In this document: positions 1 through 8,988 of the stretch, in pieces
Layout of the letters: every line of letters starts with the position of its first letter
Numbering within the stretch: the first letter of the stretch is position 1
NCBI RefSeq assembly: GCF_002843385.1
Contig: NZ_MVDE01000001.1
Span: forward strand, 62,001-126,000
Length of the DNA: 64,000 nucleotides
Origin: Labilibaculum manganireducens
Lineage (GTDB): Bacteria; Bacteroidota; Bacteroidia; Bacteroidales; Marinifilaceae
Reading direction: 5' to 3'
Notes under the pieces: model-generated
Seen by the model: the letters and a program-made list of their open reading frames with translations, nothing else
Told to the model about the DNA's origin: nothing
Database searches by the model: none
Program-made: the position numbers and the translations under genes

Positions 1-1041
1 GAACTGGGTCAAATTGAAGATGCTGTAAATATTGAAGTAGATCAGATCAGAAATCGCCTGGATGAAATACCGAGAGATAAAAAAATAATTATCTATTGCG
101 GAGTTGGTTTACGTGGCTATTTTGCTGCAAGAATATTAATGCAAAACGGGTTTTCGGACGTTTTCAATTTAAGTGGTGGTTATAAAACCTACGAACACGC
201 AACCTGCAAACAAAGTAACGAGGATATTTTTGAATCCAGTTATGTGGCCAAAGACAGTCATATCTATAGAAAAAAAACAAGCTCCGAAGAAAAAGAAATT
301 CAGTCTGAGAAAAAAATCATTGAGGTAGATGCTTGTGGATTACAATGTCCGGGACCAATCATCAAACTAAAAAAGGAAATTGACAAATTAGAGAACGGTG
401 ACCGATTGCTCCAAAAAGTTACTGACCAAGGATTTATGAAAGATGTTGCATCATGGTGTAACATGACAGGAAATAAATTAATTTCTCTTGATTCTGATAA
501 AGGAATTATATCTGCAGTTATCGAAAAACAGAAAAAAGATGAACAATGTTCTGTTTTAAACAATGGCATAGCCAAGAATAAAACCATGGTTATTTTTTCT
601 GATGAATTGGATCGGGCTTTGGCATCACTCGTTATTGCCAATGGAGCTGCCGCCACTGGAAATAAAGTAACCCTCTTCTTTACTTTTTGGGGCTTGAATG
701 TGATTAAAAAAGCAAACAAACCAAAAGTTCAAAAAGATTTGATGGGCAAGATGTTTAGCAAAATGATGGCAAACAGCGCAGATGATTTAAAACTGTCAAA
801 AATGAACATGATGGGTTTAGGTTCTAAAATGATGAAAAAAAGAATGATGGCGAAAAAAGTAGACTCTCTTGAGGATTTACTAAAAACCGCTATGGAGAAT
901 GGTGTTGAAATGATTGCTTGTCAAATGTCAATGGATGTAATGGGAGTTGATAAGGATGAATTACTTGAAGGTGTTTCTATTGGAGGCGTAGCAACCTATC
1001 TTGAAGAAGCTGAAAAATCCAATATTAATCTATTCATATAA
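1..1041 (+). CDS. CoA-disulfide-reductase-like protein, C-terminal rhodanese-TusA-DsrE part (5' truncated)
   Basis: The reading frame is open from base 1, so the N-terminus lies outside the window and the internal ATG at 139 is not the start. Visible residues 1-65 are the end of a rhodanese domain with active-site loop CGVGLRGY (Cys33). Around visible residues 107-180 there is a TusA/SirA-like domain with the CPGP motif (Cys116). The last ~155 residues are a DsrE/DsrF-like domain with a Cys in IACQMSMDVMG (about residue 307). In the family this trio follows an FAD/NAD(P)H CoA-disulfide reductase domain. The inferred role is handling of persulfide or sulfane sulfur passed between the three cysteines. 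A strong terminator follows at once. Confidence 0.85.
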   Translation, partial: ELGQIEDAVNIEVDQIRNRLDEIPRDKKIIIYCGVGLRGYFAARILMQNGFSDVFNLSGGYKTYEHATCKQSNEDIFESSYVAKDSHIYRKKTSSEEKEIQSEKKIIEVDACGLQCPGPIIKLKKEIDKLENGDRLLQKVTDQGFMKDVASWCNMTGNKLISLDSDKGIISAVIEKQKKDEQCSVLNNGIAKNKTMVIFSDELDRALASLVIANGAAATGNKVTLFFTFWGLNVIKKANKPKVQKDLMGKMFSKMMANSADDLKLSKMNMMGLGSKMMKKRMMAKKVDSLEDLLKTAMENGVEMIACQMSMDVMGVDKDELLEGVSIGGVATYLEEAEKSNINLFI

Positions 1042-1063
1042 AACAGTAGTGTCACTGTAAAAC

Positions 1064-1099
1064 AAAAGGGTTGTTTCAGTATGGAAACAACCCTTTTTT
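1064..1099 (+). terminator. Rho-independent terminator after the sulfurtransferase fusion
   Basis: A perfect 14-bp stem (1064-1077 with 1084-1097, aaaagggttgtttc) with a short loop ends in a T run. It starts 23 nt after the stop codon. Confidence 0.85.
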
Positions 1100-1526
1100 G
1101 TATCCTGAGATGTAGGAATTCCAACAACAGGTTTCATTGTAAATAACAAAAGAAATTTTTTGGATTAGTATTCCTTAAACCTCACATTTTTCCAGATAAA
1201 ACTTCCTAATTTACTGGACATTGCTTCTTTAATTTTGTAATTTGAATACTCAATTAACACAAAGGAAATTCTATTCCAAAACGATCCTCACCCTCTCAAA
1301 TTGCAAAAGAAAATTGATTTAATATTCCCCTCAACCGAATTCAACAAACTTAGACTCAATGATGCTAATTGATTAAATTAGAAAAAACTAAGTTGGTTTC
1401 TCTCTGGCAGTAGAGAAAAACCATAAGTGGTTAGTGGTTGACTGAAATAGCAGGATTCCGTATAGTCCCTTAATTTATAGAATTCTGCTATTTCTTTCAA
1501 CATTGGAGAATGAGAATACATTCAAT

Positions 1527-1569
1527 TCAAAAAAGGCGGTAAAATCAAAATACATGATTTTACCGCCTT
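1527..1569 (-). terminator. Rho-independent terminator of the acidic-protein gene
   Basis: Arms 1533-1547 and 1555-1569 (aaggcggtaaaatca and its complement) form a 15-bp stem. Read on the minus strand it is followed by a T run (1527-1534). It lies about 40 nt past the stop of the minus-strand gene. Confidence 0.8.
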
Positions 1570-1611
1570 CTGTAATTATTTTATTTCTGGCAGAAATAAA
1601 CGGCTAAACGT

Positions 1612-1989
1612 CTATTCATCATCCATATCATCGTCATCATCGGCAATATTATCCACTTCCTCATCATCGTCTGACATTAAAAAATCGGAATCAGAATCGG
1701 AGTATTTATCCTCATATGATTCCTTCTTGCTATCCAGCAGATTTCCATCATCGTCAAAATCATCATCATCTTCGATAAGTTCCTGAGCTTTACGAATTGA
1801 CATACGAACCATGTAGATTTTATCCTCAGTCTCAAATGGCAAGGCACTTACTAATTCATTTTTATGATTTCTGAACTCAATCAAATTATCCATATATCCC
1901 TCAGGATAATACAATTTTATTTGTTCCTGTATCTCCTGGCTAAGCTTTTCATAGCTCTGGATTACTCTCGGTTTATTGCTGCTCTTCAT
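1612..1989 (-). CDS. Conserved hypothetical protein with a strongly acidic tail
   Basis: A 125-residue protein with no signal peptide or membrane segment. Residues 1-70 look like a small folded domain (KLSQEIQEQIKLYYPEGY...). From about residue 71 the chain is dominated by Asp, Glu and Ser, with runs such as EDDDDFDDD and DDDDDMDDE. Short acidic-tailed proteins of this kind occur across Bacteroidota, but I know no established function. The acidic tail might mimic nucleic acid or bind basic partners, which is inference only. It is a single gene with its own terminator. Confidence 0.75.
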   Translation of the reverse strand: MKSSNKPRVIQSYEKLSQEIQEQIKLYYPEGYMDNLIEFRNHKNELVSALPFETEDKIYMVRMSIRKAQELIEDDDDFDDDGNLLDSKKESYEDKYSDSDSDFLMSDDDEEVDNIADDDDDMDDE

Positions 1990-2039
1990 ACAATAATATG
2001 TTTATCGAAAAAATGGAAATATATTTGGCTTATTATTAA

Positions 2040-3017
2040 TTACCAACCTAGTAGATATGCAAAAACCAAGGGCGCCACAATTGTAGCATCTGATTCAATA
2101 ATGAATTTAGGCGTTTCAATACCTAACTTACCCCAAGTGATTTTCTCGTTCGGAACAGCGCCCGAATACGATCCGTAACTTGTCGTAGAATCAGAAATTT
2201 GACAGAAATAACTCCAAAAAGGAGTGTTTGTTCTTTCCATATCCTGATACAACATAGGAACTACACATATTGGGAAATCTCCTGATATACCACCACCAAT
2301 CTGGAAAAATCCGATGCCTTGGTCTCCTGCGGTATTGGTATAATAATCAGCCAGCCAAGTCATGTATTCAATTCCAGATTTCATAGTTGACGCCTTCAAT
2401 TCTCCTTTTAAGCAGTAGGACGCAAAAATATTTCCCATGGTAGAATCTTCCCAGCCAGGAACTACAATCGGAAGGTTTTTCTTTGCAGCTTCCAACATCC
2501 AGCTGTTTTTAGGATCAATTTCATAATATTGTTCCAGCACTCCTGAAAGTAACAGCTTATACATAAACTCGTGTGGAAAATATCTCTCACCCTTATCCTC
2601 AGCGTCTTTCCAAATATTATAAACGTGTTTCTGTAATCTTCTAAAAGCTTCCTCTTCCGGAATACATGTATCTGTTACTCTGTTTAAACCTTTCTCCAGC
2701 AAAGCCCATTCGTCATGTGGCGTTAAGTCTCTGTAATTAGGCACTCTTTCGTAATGTGAATGAGCAACCAAATTCATGATATCTTCCTCAAGATTTGCTC
2801 CGGTACAAGTGATAATATGAACTTTATCCTGACGAATCATTTCAGCCAAAGACCGACCTAACTCAGCAGTACTCATAGCACCTCCAAGGGTAATCATCAT
2901 CTTCTTCCCTTCCGCTAAATGCTTTTCGTAAGCAACGGCAGCATCTACCAAAGCAGCTGAGTTGAAATGTCTGTAATGTTCCAATATAAATTTAGTAACG
3001 GGTCCTTTAGTTTGCAT
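2040..3017 (-). CDS. Deoxyhypusine synthase family protein (probable homospermidine-type synthase)
   Basis: The 325-residue protein belongs to the deoxyhypusine synthase fold. It has the Rossmann-type NAD site and an ITWGKLG motif that matches the WGK catalytic lysine of eukaryotic enzymes (Lys297 here). I start it at MQTKGPVTKF (3017), because the 28 residues upstream in frame do not resemble the family. Bacteria lack eIF5A, so true deoxyhypusine formation is unlikely. Bacterial homologues have been linked to transfer of the spermidine aminobutyl group to small amines, for example homospermidine formation. It lies 118 nt downstream of an arginine decarboxylase gene in the same direction, which supports a polyamine role. 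The exact product is open. Confidence 0.85.
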   Translation of the reverse strand: MQTKGPVTKFILEHYRHFNSAALVDAAVAYEKHLAEGKKMMITLGGAMSTAELGRSLAEMIRQDKVHIITCTGANLEEDIMNLVAHSHYERVPNYRDLTPHDEWALLEKGLNRVTDTCIPEEEAFRRLQKHVYNIWKDAEDKGERYFPHEFMYKLLLSGVLEQYYEIDPKNSWMLEAAKKNLPIVVPGWEDSTMGNIFASYCLKGELKASTMKSGIEYMTWLADYYTNTAGDQGIGFFQIGGGISGDFPICVVPMLYQDMERTNTPFWSYFCQISDSTTSYGSYSGAVPNEKITWGKLGIETPKFIIESDATIVAPLVFAYLLGW

Positions 3018-3134
3018 GATTTTATAATTTATAGCAAAGCATTTTAATAATACTATCTGGCAATTAAAAATTTGAGATTTTCGTCTCTCTTGCAGTGCCA
3101 ATTCTGCAATTTTATTTGTAATACAATTACTTCT

Positions 3135-4541
3135 TTACTTTTTGTATCCTAAAAGTTTAAACATCTCATCGGCAGATTGTTCGTTTCGGTAAACGTAATC
3201 GAAAAAATTGCCTTTTTCATCTCTGTCAATTATTACATGTTTTGGAGATGGAATCAAACAATGCTTAATGCCTCCATATCCGCTGATTGCATCCTGATAA
3301 GCTCCGGTATGGAAAAAACCAATATACAATGGTTCCTTTTCATCATTGGAATAACTCGGCAGCAAAACCTCTTGATTTAAATCTTCAGAATTGTAATAAT
3401 CCGAGTGATCGCAGCTAATTCCGCCAATATTTACACGTTTGTATTCATTTTTCCATTTGTTGATTGGCAATAGAATAAATTTTTCGTGAATAGACCATGC
3501 ATCAGGAATGGTATTCATTAAACTATTATCAATCAAATACCAAGACTCTGTGTCATTTTGTTGTTTCTGCTCCAGCACTTTAAATATGATTGCACCACTT
3601 TCTCCAACTGTATATTTACCAAATTCAGTATAGATGTTTGGCTCTGGAATTTCATCCTTAATGCAGGCATCCTTAATGTTGGAAATAATTTCATTAATCA
3701 TGTATTCATATTGGTATTCGAACCCCAGATGATTACGTATTGGAAAACCACCACCTAAATTAAATGAATCAAGAGTTTCACTATCCTTTTTTAATTCGGA
3801 ATAAACCTTTAATGCCTTCTGAAATTCACCCCAATAATACAAACTATCCTTAATTCCTGAATCTACAAAAAAATGAAGCATTTTAAGCTCAAACTTAGGA
3901 TTATTCTTGATTCTATCGTGATAAAAATTAATGATTTCATTACTGCGAATACCCATTCTTGAAGTGTAATAGGCAGATTGAGATTCCTCATTAATAGCCA
4001 TTCGCAAACCAATTTTCACTACCCGATCCTTTGCCAGTATTTCCAAACGATCCAATTCCTGTACACTATCAAAAATGATGATGCTGTTCTTGAATCCAAC
4101 CTCCTGCATATCCAGAATTTTTTTCAAATATTCATCCGTTTTGTAACCATTATGAATAATAATTCTGTTGAAATCAATTTTTTTATCTCTGTAAAGATTC
4201 AAAATCAAATCAATATCAAAAGCTGAAGAAGTCTCAAGATTAACATTGTGTTTTAATGCTTCGCCAATTACATGCGCAAAGTGATTGCACTTTGTACAAT
4301 AACAATACTCATAAGAACCTGCGTAATTATTTTTCTTGATTGCCTTGTTAAAAAGATTCCGGGCTTTTTTTATTTGATCTCCTATTCGGGGAAGGTAAAA
4401 GAATCTAAACGGAGTACCATGCTTTTCTATAAGATACTTCATAGAGATCCCCTGAAAAGTAAGGTAATCATCGCGTAAGTCAAAGCCTTCCTGTGGAAAA
4501 TAATAGCTCTGCTCAATCAAATCAAAATAGGTGTTTTTCAT
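3135..4541 (-). CDS. speA: Arginine decarboxylase, fold-type III PLP enzyme
   Basis: The 468-residue protein matches the short flavobacterial-type arginine decarboxylases, which are distantly related to ornithine and diaminopimelate decarboxylases. Lys84 in CYCTKCNHF is the expected Schiff-base lysine. GGGFP (263-267) and EFGKYTVGE (306-314) bind PLP phosphate and pyridine. Cys377 in SCDHSDYY comes from the partner subunit at the active site. It should convert L-arginine to agmatine and CO2, the first step of polyamine synthesis. No agmatinase or agmatine deiminase gene is next to it, so that step must be encoded elsewhere. The substrate call rests on overall resemblance to annotated relatives. 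Confidence 0.85.
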   Translation of the reverse strand: MKNTYFDLIEQSYYFPQEGFDLRDDYLTFQGISMKYLIEKHGTPFRFFYLPRIGDQIKKARNLFNKAIKKNNYAGSYEYCYCTKCNHFAHVIGEALKHNVNLETSSAFDIDLILNLYRDKKIDFNRIIIHNGYKTDEYLKKILDMQEVGFKNSIIIFDSVQELDRLEILAKDRVVKIGLRMAINEESQSAYYTSRMGIRSNEIINFYHDRIKNNPKFELKMLHFFVDSGIKDSLYYWGEFQKALKVYSELKKDSETLDSFNLGGGFPIRNHLGFEYQYEYMINEIISNIKDACIKDEIPEPNIYTEFGKYTVGESGAIIFKVLEQKQQNDTESWYLIDNSLMNTIPDAWSIHEKFILLPINKWKNEYKRVNIGGISCDHSDYYNSEDLNQEVLLPSYSNDEKEPLYIGFFHTGAYQDAISGYGGIKHCLIPSPKHVIIDRDEKGNFFDYVYRNEQSADEMFKLLGYKK

Positions 4542-4731
4542 TTACGTAATCATAAAATATTTTTGTTGTTATTAACTGCCTCAATTTGCAAATAAAACCA
4601 TTTTTTCAAAGAAATATCCACTTCATAAAAAAAAAATCACACAAGAACTTATTTTTTTTGCATAATCTTCCGAAACCCCAACAAAATCAACCAGTTCAAG
4701 ATTCTTGCCCGTTCCATGACAGTCACAAAAA

Positions 4732-4980
4732 TCATTGTATAACTTCATTCTCTGCATCTTGATCTTCGGGTTTAGCTTTTTTAAATCCTTCAACCAACGT
4801 ATAAACCAGCCCCATTACACTTATAAAGCCCAACAACTTAATGTATTGTTTAAGTATTGACTTTGATTCTACAGTCCAATCATAAGTTAGATCAGGGAAG
4901 CCATTAATAACCAAAACACTACTAACCGAGAGAAATAAAATTACTGACAGGACAACAACCACAATTGTTTTTTTATTCAT
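4732..4980 (-). CDS. Small two-helix membrane protein, unknown function
   Basis: The protein has 82 residues if it starts at the ATG at 4980 (MNKKTIVVVV). The longer frame would need a TTG start at 4986. It has a hydrophobic segment at about 5-25 and a second at about 47-64, then a charged tail (KKAKPEDQDAENE). It probably forms a hairpin in the inner membrane with both ends in the cytoplasm. I recognise no family. The gene stands alone between the polyamine genes and the divergent acs gene. Confidence 0.6.
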   Translation of the reverse strand: MNKKTIVVVVLSVILFLSVSSVLVINGFPDLTYDWTVESKSILKQYIKLLGFISVMGLVYTLVEGFKKAKPEDQDAENEVIQ

Positions 4981-5202
4981 TATCAACTTCTTATATTACA
5001 AATTAAAAACTCTTCTAAGTTAAGAGCCACGTTAAATATACATGGTAATATAATAAAATATCATTCCAATCAAGACTACTTCTCTTTTTCCTTTGTCTGT
5101 TTTTTTAATTGAGAAATTTCAAAAAACAAATATTGGGCAATGAATACAGAATTTCATATATTGAGATATGTAGATTTAAACTTTAACCAAATTTTACAGC
5201 AC

Positions 5203-7116
5203 ATGATAGATAAGATTAGTACTCTGGGCGGATACATCCATGAATATCAGAAGAGTGTGACTAAACCGGAAGAATTCTGGAGTCGAATTGCAGAGAGTTT
5301 TTTTTGGAGGAAAAAATGGAATAAAATATTGGACTGGAATTTTTCTGAGCCAAAAATTAATTGGTTCGTTAATGGAAAAGTGAATATTACTGAAAATATT
5401 TTTGAACGGCATCTTTTCACCCGGGGAAATCAACCGGCAATAATTTGGGAACCTAATGAACCAAATGATGAAAATAGGGTTCTAACCTATAATGAACTGT
5501 TTACAGAGGTAAAGAAATTTTCCAATGTTCTTCTTCAACACGGAATTAAAAAGGGCGATCGCATTGCCTTTTATATGCCTATGATTCCTGAATTAGCAAT
5601 TGCCATGTTGGCATGTGCCAGAATTGGTGCGATCCACTCCATCGTATTTGCAGGATTCTCTGCGAATTCTCTCGCTGACAGAATTATTGATGCTGAAGCT
5701 AAGATGGTTATAACTTCGGATGGTGGCTATCGGGGCAGTAAAATTATCCCTGTTAAGGAAATTGTAGATGAAGCAGTATCAACTTGTCCAACGGTAGAAA
5801 AGGTGATAGTGGTTCAACGAACTAATTCAGAAATTGCTTTCGACGATAAAATAGATTTATGGTGGCACGAATGCATGGCTGGTGCTGAAGAGTATCATGA
5901 AGCCGCAACAATGGATGCTGAAGACACCTTATTCATTCTATACACTTCGGGTTCGACCGATAAACCAAAAGGAATTGTTCACACTTGTGGCGGCTACATG
6001 GTTTACACCGCTTATACGTTTAAAAATGTTTTCCAGTACAGCGATGGTGATATCTATTTTTGTTCTGCTGATATTGGTTGGATTACCGGGCACTCTTACA
6101 TTGTTTACGGCCCTTTGCTAAATGGTGCTACCACAATGATGTTCGAAGGAATACCAACTTACCCTGATGCAGGCAGATATTGGGACATTGTAAGTAAATA
6201 TAACGTTTCGCAATTTTACACCGCCCCTACGGCCATTCGATCGTTGATGTCGAAGGGTCAGGAATATGTTGAAAACAAAGATCTCTCGTCATTAAAAGTT
6301 CTTGGAACGGTTGGAGAACCAATTAACGAAGAAGCCTGGCACTGGTATCACGATCATATTGGTAAAAACCGATGTCCTATTGTGGATACCTGGTGGCAGA
6401 CTGAAACCGGTGGAATTGCAATCAGCCCGATTGCAGGAATCATACCAACAAAACCTTCCTTTGCAACTTTACCTCTGCCAGGCATTCAACCCATAATTGT
6501 TGATGCCGAAGGAAAAGAATTATCAGAAAAGAGCGTGGAAGGAAATTTGTGCATTAAATATCCCTGGCCCGGAATGCTTAGAACAATTTGGGGCGATCAT
6601 GAACGATTTAAAAAAACCTATTTCAGCACTTACGAAAATCTATATTTTACGGGAGATGGTGTTAAACGTGATGAAGATGGCTACTATAGAATATTAGGGC
6701 GCGTAGATGATGTTATTAATGTATCGGGGCACCGAATGGGAACTGCCGAAGTAGAAAATGCAATTAATGAACATCCACTGGTAAACGAATCGGCTGTTGT
6801 TGGCTTCCATCACGATATTAAAGGACAAGGCATCTATGCTTTTGTTGTTTGCGGAGAGCTGTCAACCGGTGGTGAAGAAGGGATTAAAACCAGTATCCGA
6901 AAAGGCGTTACCAAAATTATTGGTCCAATTGCAAAACCAGACCGAATACAACTTGTGAGAAGCTTACCTAAAACCCGGTCGGGCAAAATCATGCGACGCA
7001 TTCTTCGAAAAATTGCTGAAGGAGACTATTCCAATTTTGGCGATATTTCTACTCTTCTTGATACCTCGGTTGTTGATGAAATAATAAAGGGAGCCTTAGA
7101 AAATGTAAATAAGTAA
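5203..7116 (+). CDS. acs: Acetyl-CoA synthetase (AMP-forming)
   Basis: This ANL-superfamily ligase makes acetyl-CoA from acetate, ATP and CoA through acetyl-AMP. Relatives start at a position matching MIDKISTLGGYIHEYQ (5203), so I prefer that start to the ATG at 5140. It has 637 residues. The A3 loop is YTSGSTDKPKG (247-257), and WWQTETGG (397-404) carries the tryptophans that limit the pocket to acetate-sized acids. The hinge/A8 region is YRILGRVDDVINVSGHRM, and the C-terminal catalytic lysine is in RSGKIMRR (Lys595), the usual acetylation site. The Asp at position 253 replaces the near-invariant Gly of the A3 loop. The gene is single and has a strong terminator. Confidence 0.92.
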   Translation: MIDKISTLGGYIHEYQKSVTKPEEFWSRIAESFFWRKKWNKILDWNFSEPKINWFVNGKVNITENIFERHLFTRGNQPAIIWEPNEPNDENRVLTYNELFTEVKKFSNVLLQHGIKKGDRIAFYMPMIPELAIAMLACARIGAIHSIVFAGFSANSLADRIIDAEAKMVITSDGGYRGSKIIPVKEIVDEAVSTCPTVEKVIVVQRTNSEIAFDDKIDLWWHECMAGAEEYHEAATMDAEDTLFILYTSGSTDKPKGIVHTCGGYMVYTAYTFKNVFQYSDGDIYFCSADIGWITGHSYIVYGPLLNGATTMMFEGIPTYPDAGRYWDIVSKYNVSQFYTAPTAIRSLMSKGQEYVENKDLSSLKVLGTVGEPINEEAWHWYHDHIGKNRCPIVDTWWQTETGGIAISPIAGIIPTKPSFATLPLPGIQPIIVDAEGKELSEKSVEGNLCIKYPWPGMLRTIWGDHERFKKTYFSTYENLYFTGDGVKRDEDGYYRILGRVDDVINVSGHRMGTAEVENAINEHPLVNESAVVGFHHDIKGQGIYAFVVCGELSTGGEEGIKTSIRKGVTKIIGPIAKPDRIQLVRSLPKTRSGKIMRRILRKIAEGDYSNFGDISTLLDTSVVDEIIKGALENVNK

Positions 7117-7121
7117 CAGGC

Positions 7122-7156
7122 AGAGAGCTTATCAAAATCGATAAGCTCTCTTTTTA
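7122..7156 (+). terminator. Rho-independent terminator of acs
   Basis: Perfect 12-bp stem agagagcttatc (7122-7133 with 7140-7151), 6-nt loop and T run, beginning 6 nt after the stop codon. Confidence 0.85.
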
Positions 7157-7274
7157 AATAAAAAAACGAAATTAAAATAGATAAATCAGAATCAAATGAG
7201 TAATTTATGGATTGATAAATTCAGTTCTGAAACACGATATTCTTAACACACTATTTTAGGCGTAATCAATCGAT

Positions 7275-7649
7275 ATGAAAAAACAATTTTTAGGTCTGCG
7301 AACTACTATTTACAAAACAAATGAACTTTCAAAAGCAAAACTTTGGTACTCCAGAGCTTTTGAGACTTCTCCATATTTTGATGAGGATTTCTACGTTGGA
7401 TTCAATATCGGCGGATTTGAATTAGGCCTTTTGCCTGAGACAGATTCAAACGCTTCAAAAACAGATAATGTTTTATCATACTGGGGAGTTGATGATATTA
7501 ACAAAACATTTTCACATTTAATAGAAGTGGGTGCTGCAGTTCACGAACAGCCTACAAATGTAGGAGGAGAACTTTGGGTAGCAAGTGTAAAAGATCCATG
7601 GGGAAATGTTATTGGTATCATATACAATCCGGAATTTAAAGCCCAGTAA
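7275..7649 (+). CDS. VOC (glyoxalase/dioxygenase) family protein
   Basis: The 124-residue protein has the paired beta-alpha-beta-beta-beta pattern of the vicinal-oxygen-chelate superfamily. This includes an N-terminal LGLRTTIYKTNELSKAKLWYSRAF segment and the closing VKDPWGNVIGIIYNP strand. It lacks features that would fix a substrate; metal-binding and small-molecule-shielding members both look like this. It ends 3 nt before the patatin gene, so the two are probably co-transcribed. Confidence 0.8.
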   Translation: MKKQFLGLRTTIYKTNELSKAKLWYSRAFETSPYFDEDFYVGFNIGGFELGLLPETDSNASKTDNVLSYWGVDDINKTFSHLIEVGAAVHEQPTNVGGELWVASVKDPWGNVIGIIYNPEFKAQ

Positions 7650-7652
7650 TTA

Positions 7653-8402
7653 ATGAGAATAGGAATAGCATTAGGTGGTGGCGGCGTTCGGGGCTTCGCT
7701 CATATTGGAGTATTAAAAGCACTCGAGGAAAAAGGAATTCGTCCTGATATAATTTCTGGTGTTAGTGCAGGAGCAATAGTTGGTGCCTTTATAGCCTCCG
7801 GCTATACCTATGAAAAAACGCTGAAGATTCTAAAAAACAAGAGTCTAATGGCCTACTCAAAATTGCATTATCCCAAATATGGATTATTTGGCTTGAATGG
7901 CTTAAAAGAAGACATTCAAAAACACATTAAAATCAAGGAAATTGAAAATTTAAAAATTCCGTTATTTATTACAGTATCGAATTTAAACGATGGCAGGGTT
8001 GAATATATTAAGGAAGGAGATTTAAGCACTTATCTTTTAGCATCGGCTAGTATTCCTGTACTCTTTGCTCCTGTTCTGATTGATGGCAAAATGTATTCTG
8101 ATGGTGGACTATTCGACAACCTTCCCATCTCTCCCTTATTGCAAAAATGTGATGTGATTATTGCTGTAAATGTGAGCCCTGTTCATAAAATTGAAAAGTT
8201 TGACAATCTGGTTCAGGTGGCATCCCGAACTTTTCAGTTAGGAGTTCACTCAAATATTATTCGTCACAAAGAAAAATGCTCTTTATTTATAGAGCCAACC
8301 GGCTTACGTGAATATGAAATACTAAATGGAAATCACGCTCAGGAGATTTTTGAATTGGGATACAATTACACAAAAAATTTAGAAATAGCTCCATTTGAAT
8401 GA
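7653..8402 (+). CDS. Patatin-like phospholipase (RssA/YchK-type)
   Basis: The 249-residue serine acyl hydrolase shows every element of the patatin site. The oxyanion loop is GGGGVRG (8-14), the nucleophile elbow is GVSAG (Ser38), and the catalytic Asp is in DGGLFDN (Asp150). The length matches small bacterial RssA-like proteins. It has no signal peptide, so it is likely cytoplasmic and acts on lipid esters or acyl thioesters. It is coupled to the VOC gene by a 3-nt gap; how they work together is unknown. Confidence 0.9.
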   Translation: MRIGIALGGGGVRGFAHIGVLKALEEKGIRPDIISGVSAGAIVGAFIASGYTYEKTLKILKNKSLMAYSKLHYPKYGLFGLNGLKEDIQKHIKIKEIENLKIPLFITVSNLNDGRVEYIKEGDLSTYLLASASIPVLFAPVLIDGKMYSDGGLFDNLPISPLLQKCDVIIAVNVSPVHKIEKFDNLVQVASRTFQLGVHSNIIRHKEKCSLFIEPTGLREYEILNGNHAQEIFELGYNYTKNLEIAPFE

Positions 8403-8497
8403 ATGACAAATAGAGATTGTTCCAAAATAATAATTTAATTACATTTAAGCTCCGACAAAGAAAATATTGCATTGCAAATTCAATCAAAACCACTCTC

Positions 8498-8938
8498 ATG
8501 AATTCAAAAGCAACTCAGGCTTTAGAGGCTTTTCAATCAGGAATGAATTGTGCCCAATCGGTGCTGTTACCATATTCTACCGACTATAATTTTGACGGTA
8601 ATTTAGCTTACCAAATCTCAAGCGGATTTGGTGGCGGTATGGGACGACTTCAAAAAACCTGCGGTGCTGTTACCGGTGCATTTATGGTTTTGGGAATTCA
8701 TAACTGCAAAAAATACAGCAATCATCAACTCCAAACAGACAACAATCGAATTTTAATTCAGGAATTTAACCGCAAATTTGTACTAGAGCACAATTCTACA
8801 AATTGTGATGAACTAATAACATGTAATCTGAATACAGAAGAAGGACAAGCTTATGCTGAAAAAAATAAAGTGAAAGAGAAGATTTGTGAAAAATGCATCA
8901 TCGATGCGATCGAAATTATAGAATCACTAATAAAATAG
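8498..8938 (+). CDS. C_GCAxxG_C_C family protein (putative redox/metal protein)
   Basis: The frame can be extended to a TTG at 8417, but the family begins near MNSKATQALEAF (8498), giving 146 residues. Conserved Cys sites are NCAQSVL, KTCGAVTGAFMVLG, NCDEL and KICEKCI, the signature that names the family. The cysteines probably bind a metal or cluster. The molecular role is not established. A terminator shared with the convergent cysteate synthase gene follows. Confidence 0.8.
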   Translation: MNSKATQALEAFQSGMNCAQSVLLPYSTDYNFDGNLAYQISSGFGGGMGRLQKTCGAVTGAFMVLGIHNCKKYSNHQLQTDNNRILIQEFNRKFVLEHNSTNCDELITCNLNTEEGQAYAEKNKVKEKICEKCIIDAIEIIESLIK

Positions 8939-8960
8939 GCACCGATAAAATACCAATAAA

Positions 8961-8988
8961 AAAGCAGGCTAAAAGCCTGCTTTTTTTT
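8961..8988. terminator. Bidirectional terminator between convergent genes
   Basis: Stem agcaggct (8963-8970 with 8974-8981) has an A run on the left and a T run on the right, so it can end both strands. Its T run reaches the stop codon of the minus-strand gene at 8987. Confidence 0.8.

Larger units (their letters stand above)
1042..1611. other. Intergenic region with terminators and two unexplained hairpins
   Basis: Besides the terminators at both ends, this 570-nt gap holds two adjacent hairpins. One is imperfect (about 1393-1423, tggtttctct...agagaaaaacca). The other has 15-nt arms with one mismatch (1444-1458 with 1480-1494, gaaatagcag...ctgctatttc). No ORF is convincing. The hairpins could be a small RNA or the remains of a repeat. 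Confidence 0.4.

Noticed and set aside
5140-5202. Use of the first ATG for acetyl-CoA synthetase
   Set aside because: Possible, but family members start at a point matching 5203, and the additional 21 residues have no counterpart. Kept only as an alternative.
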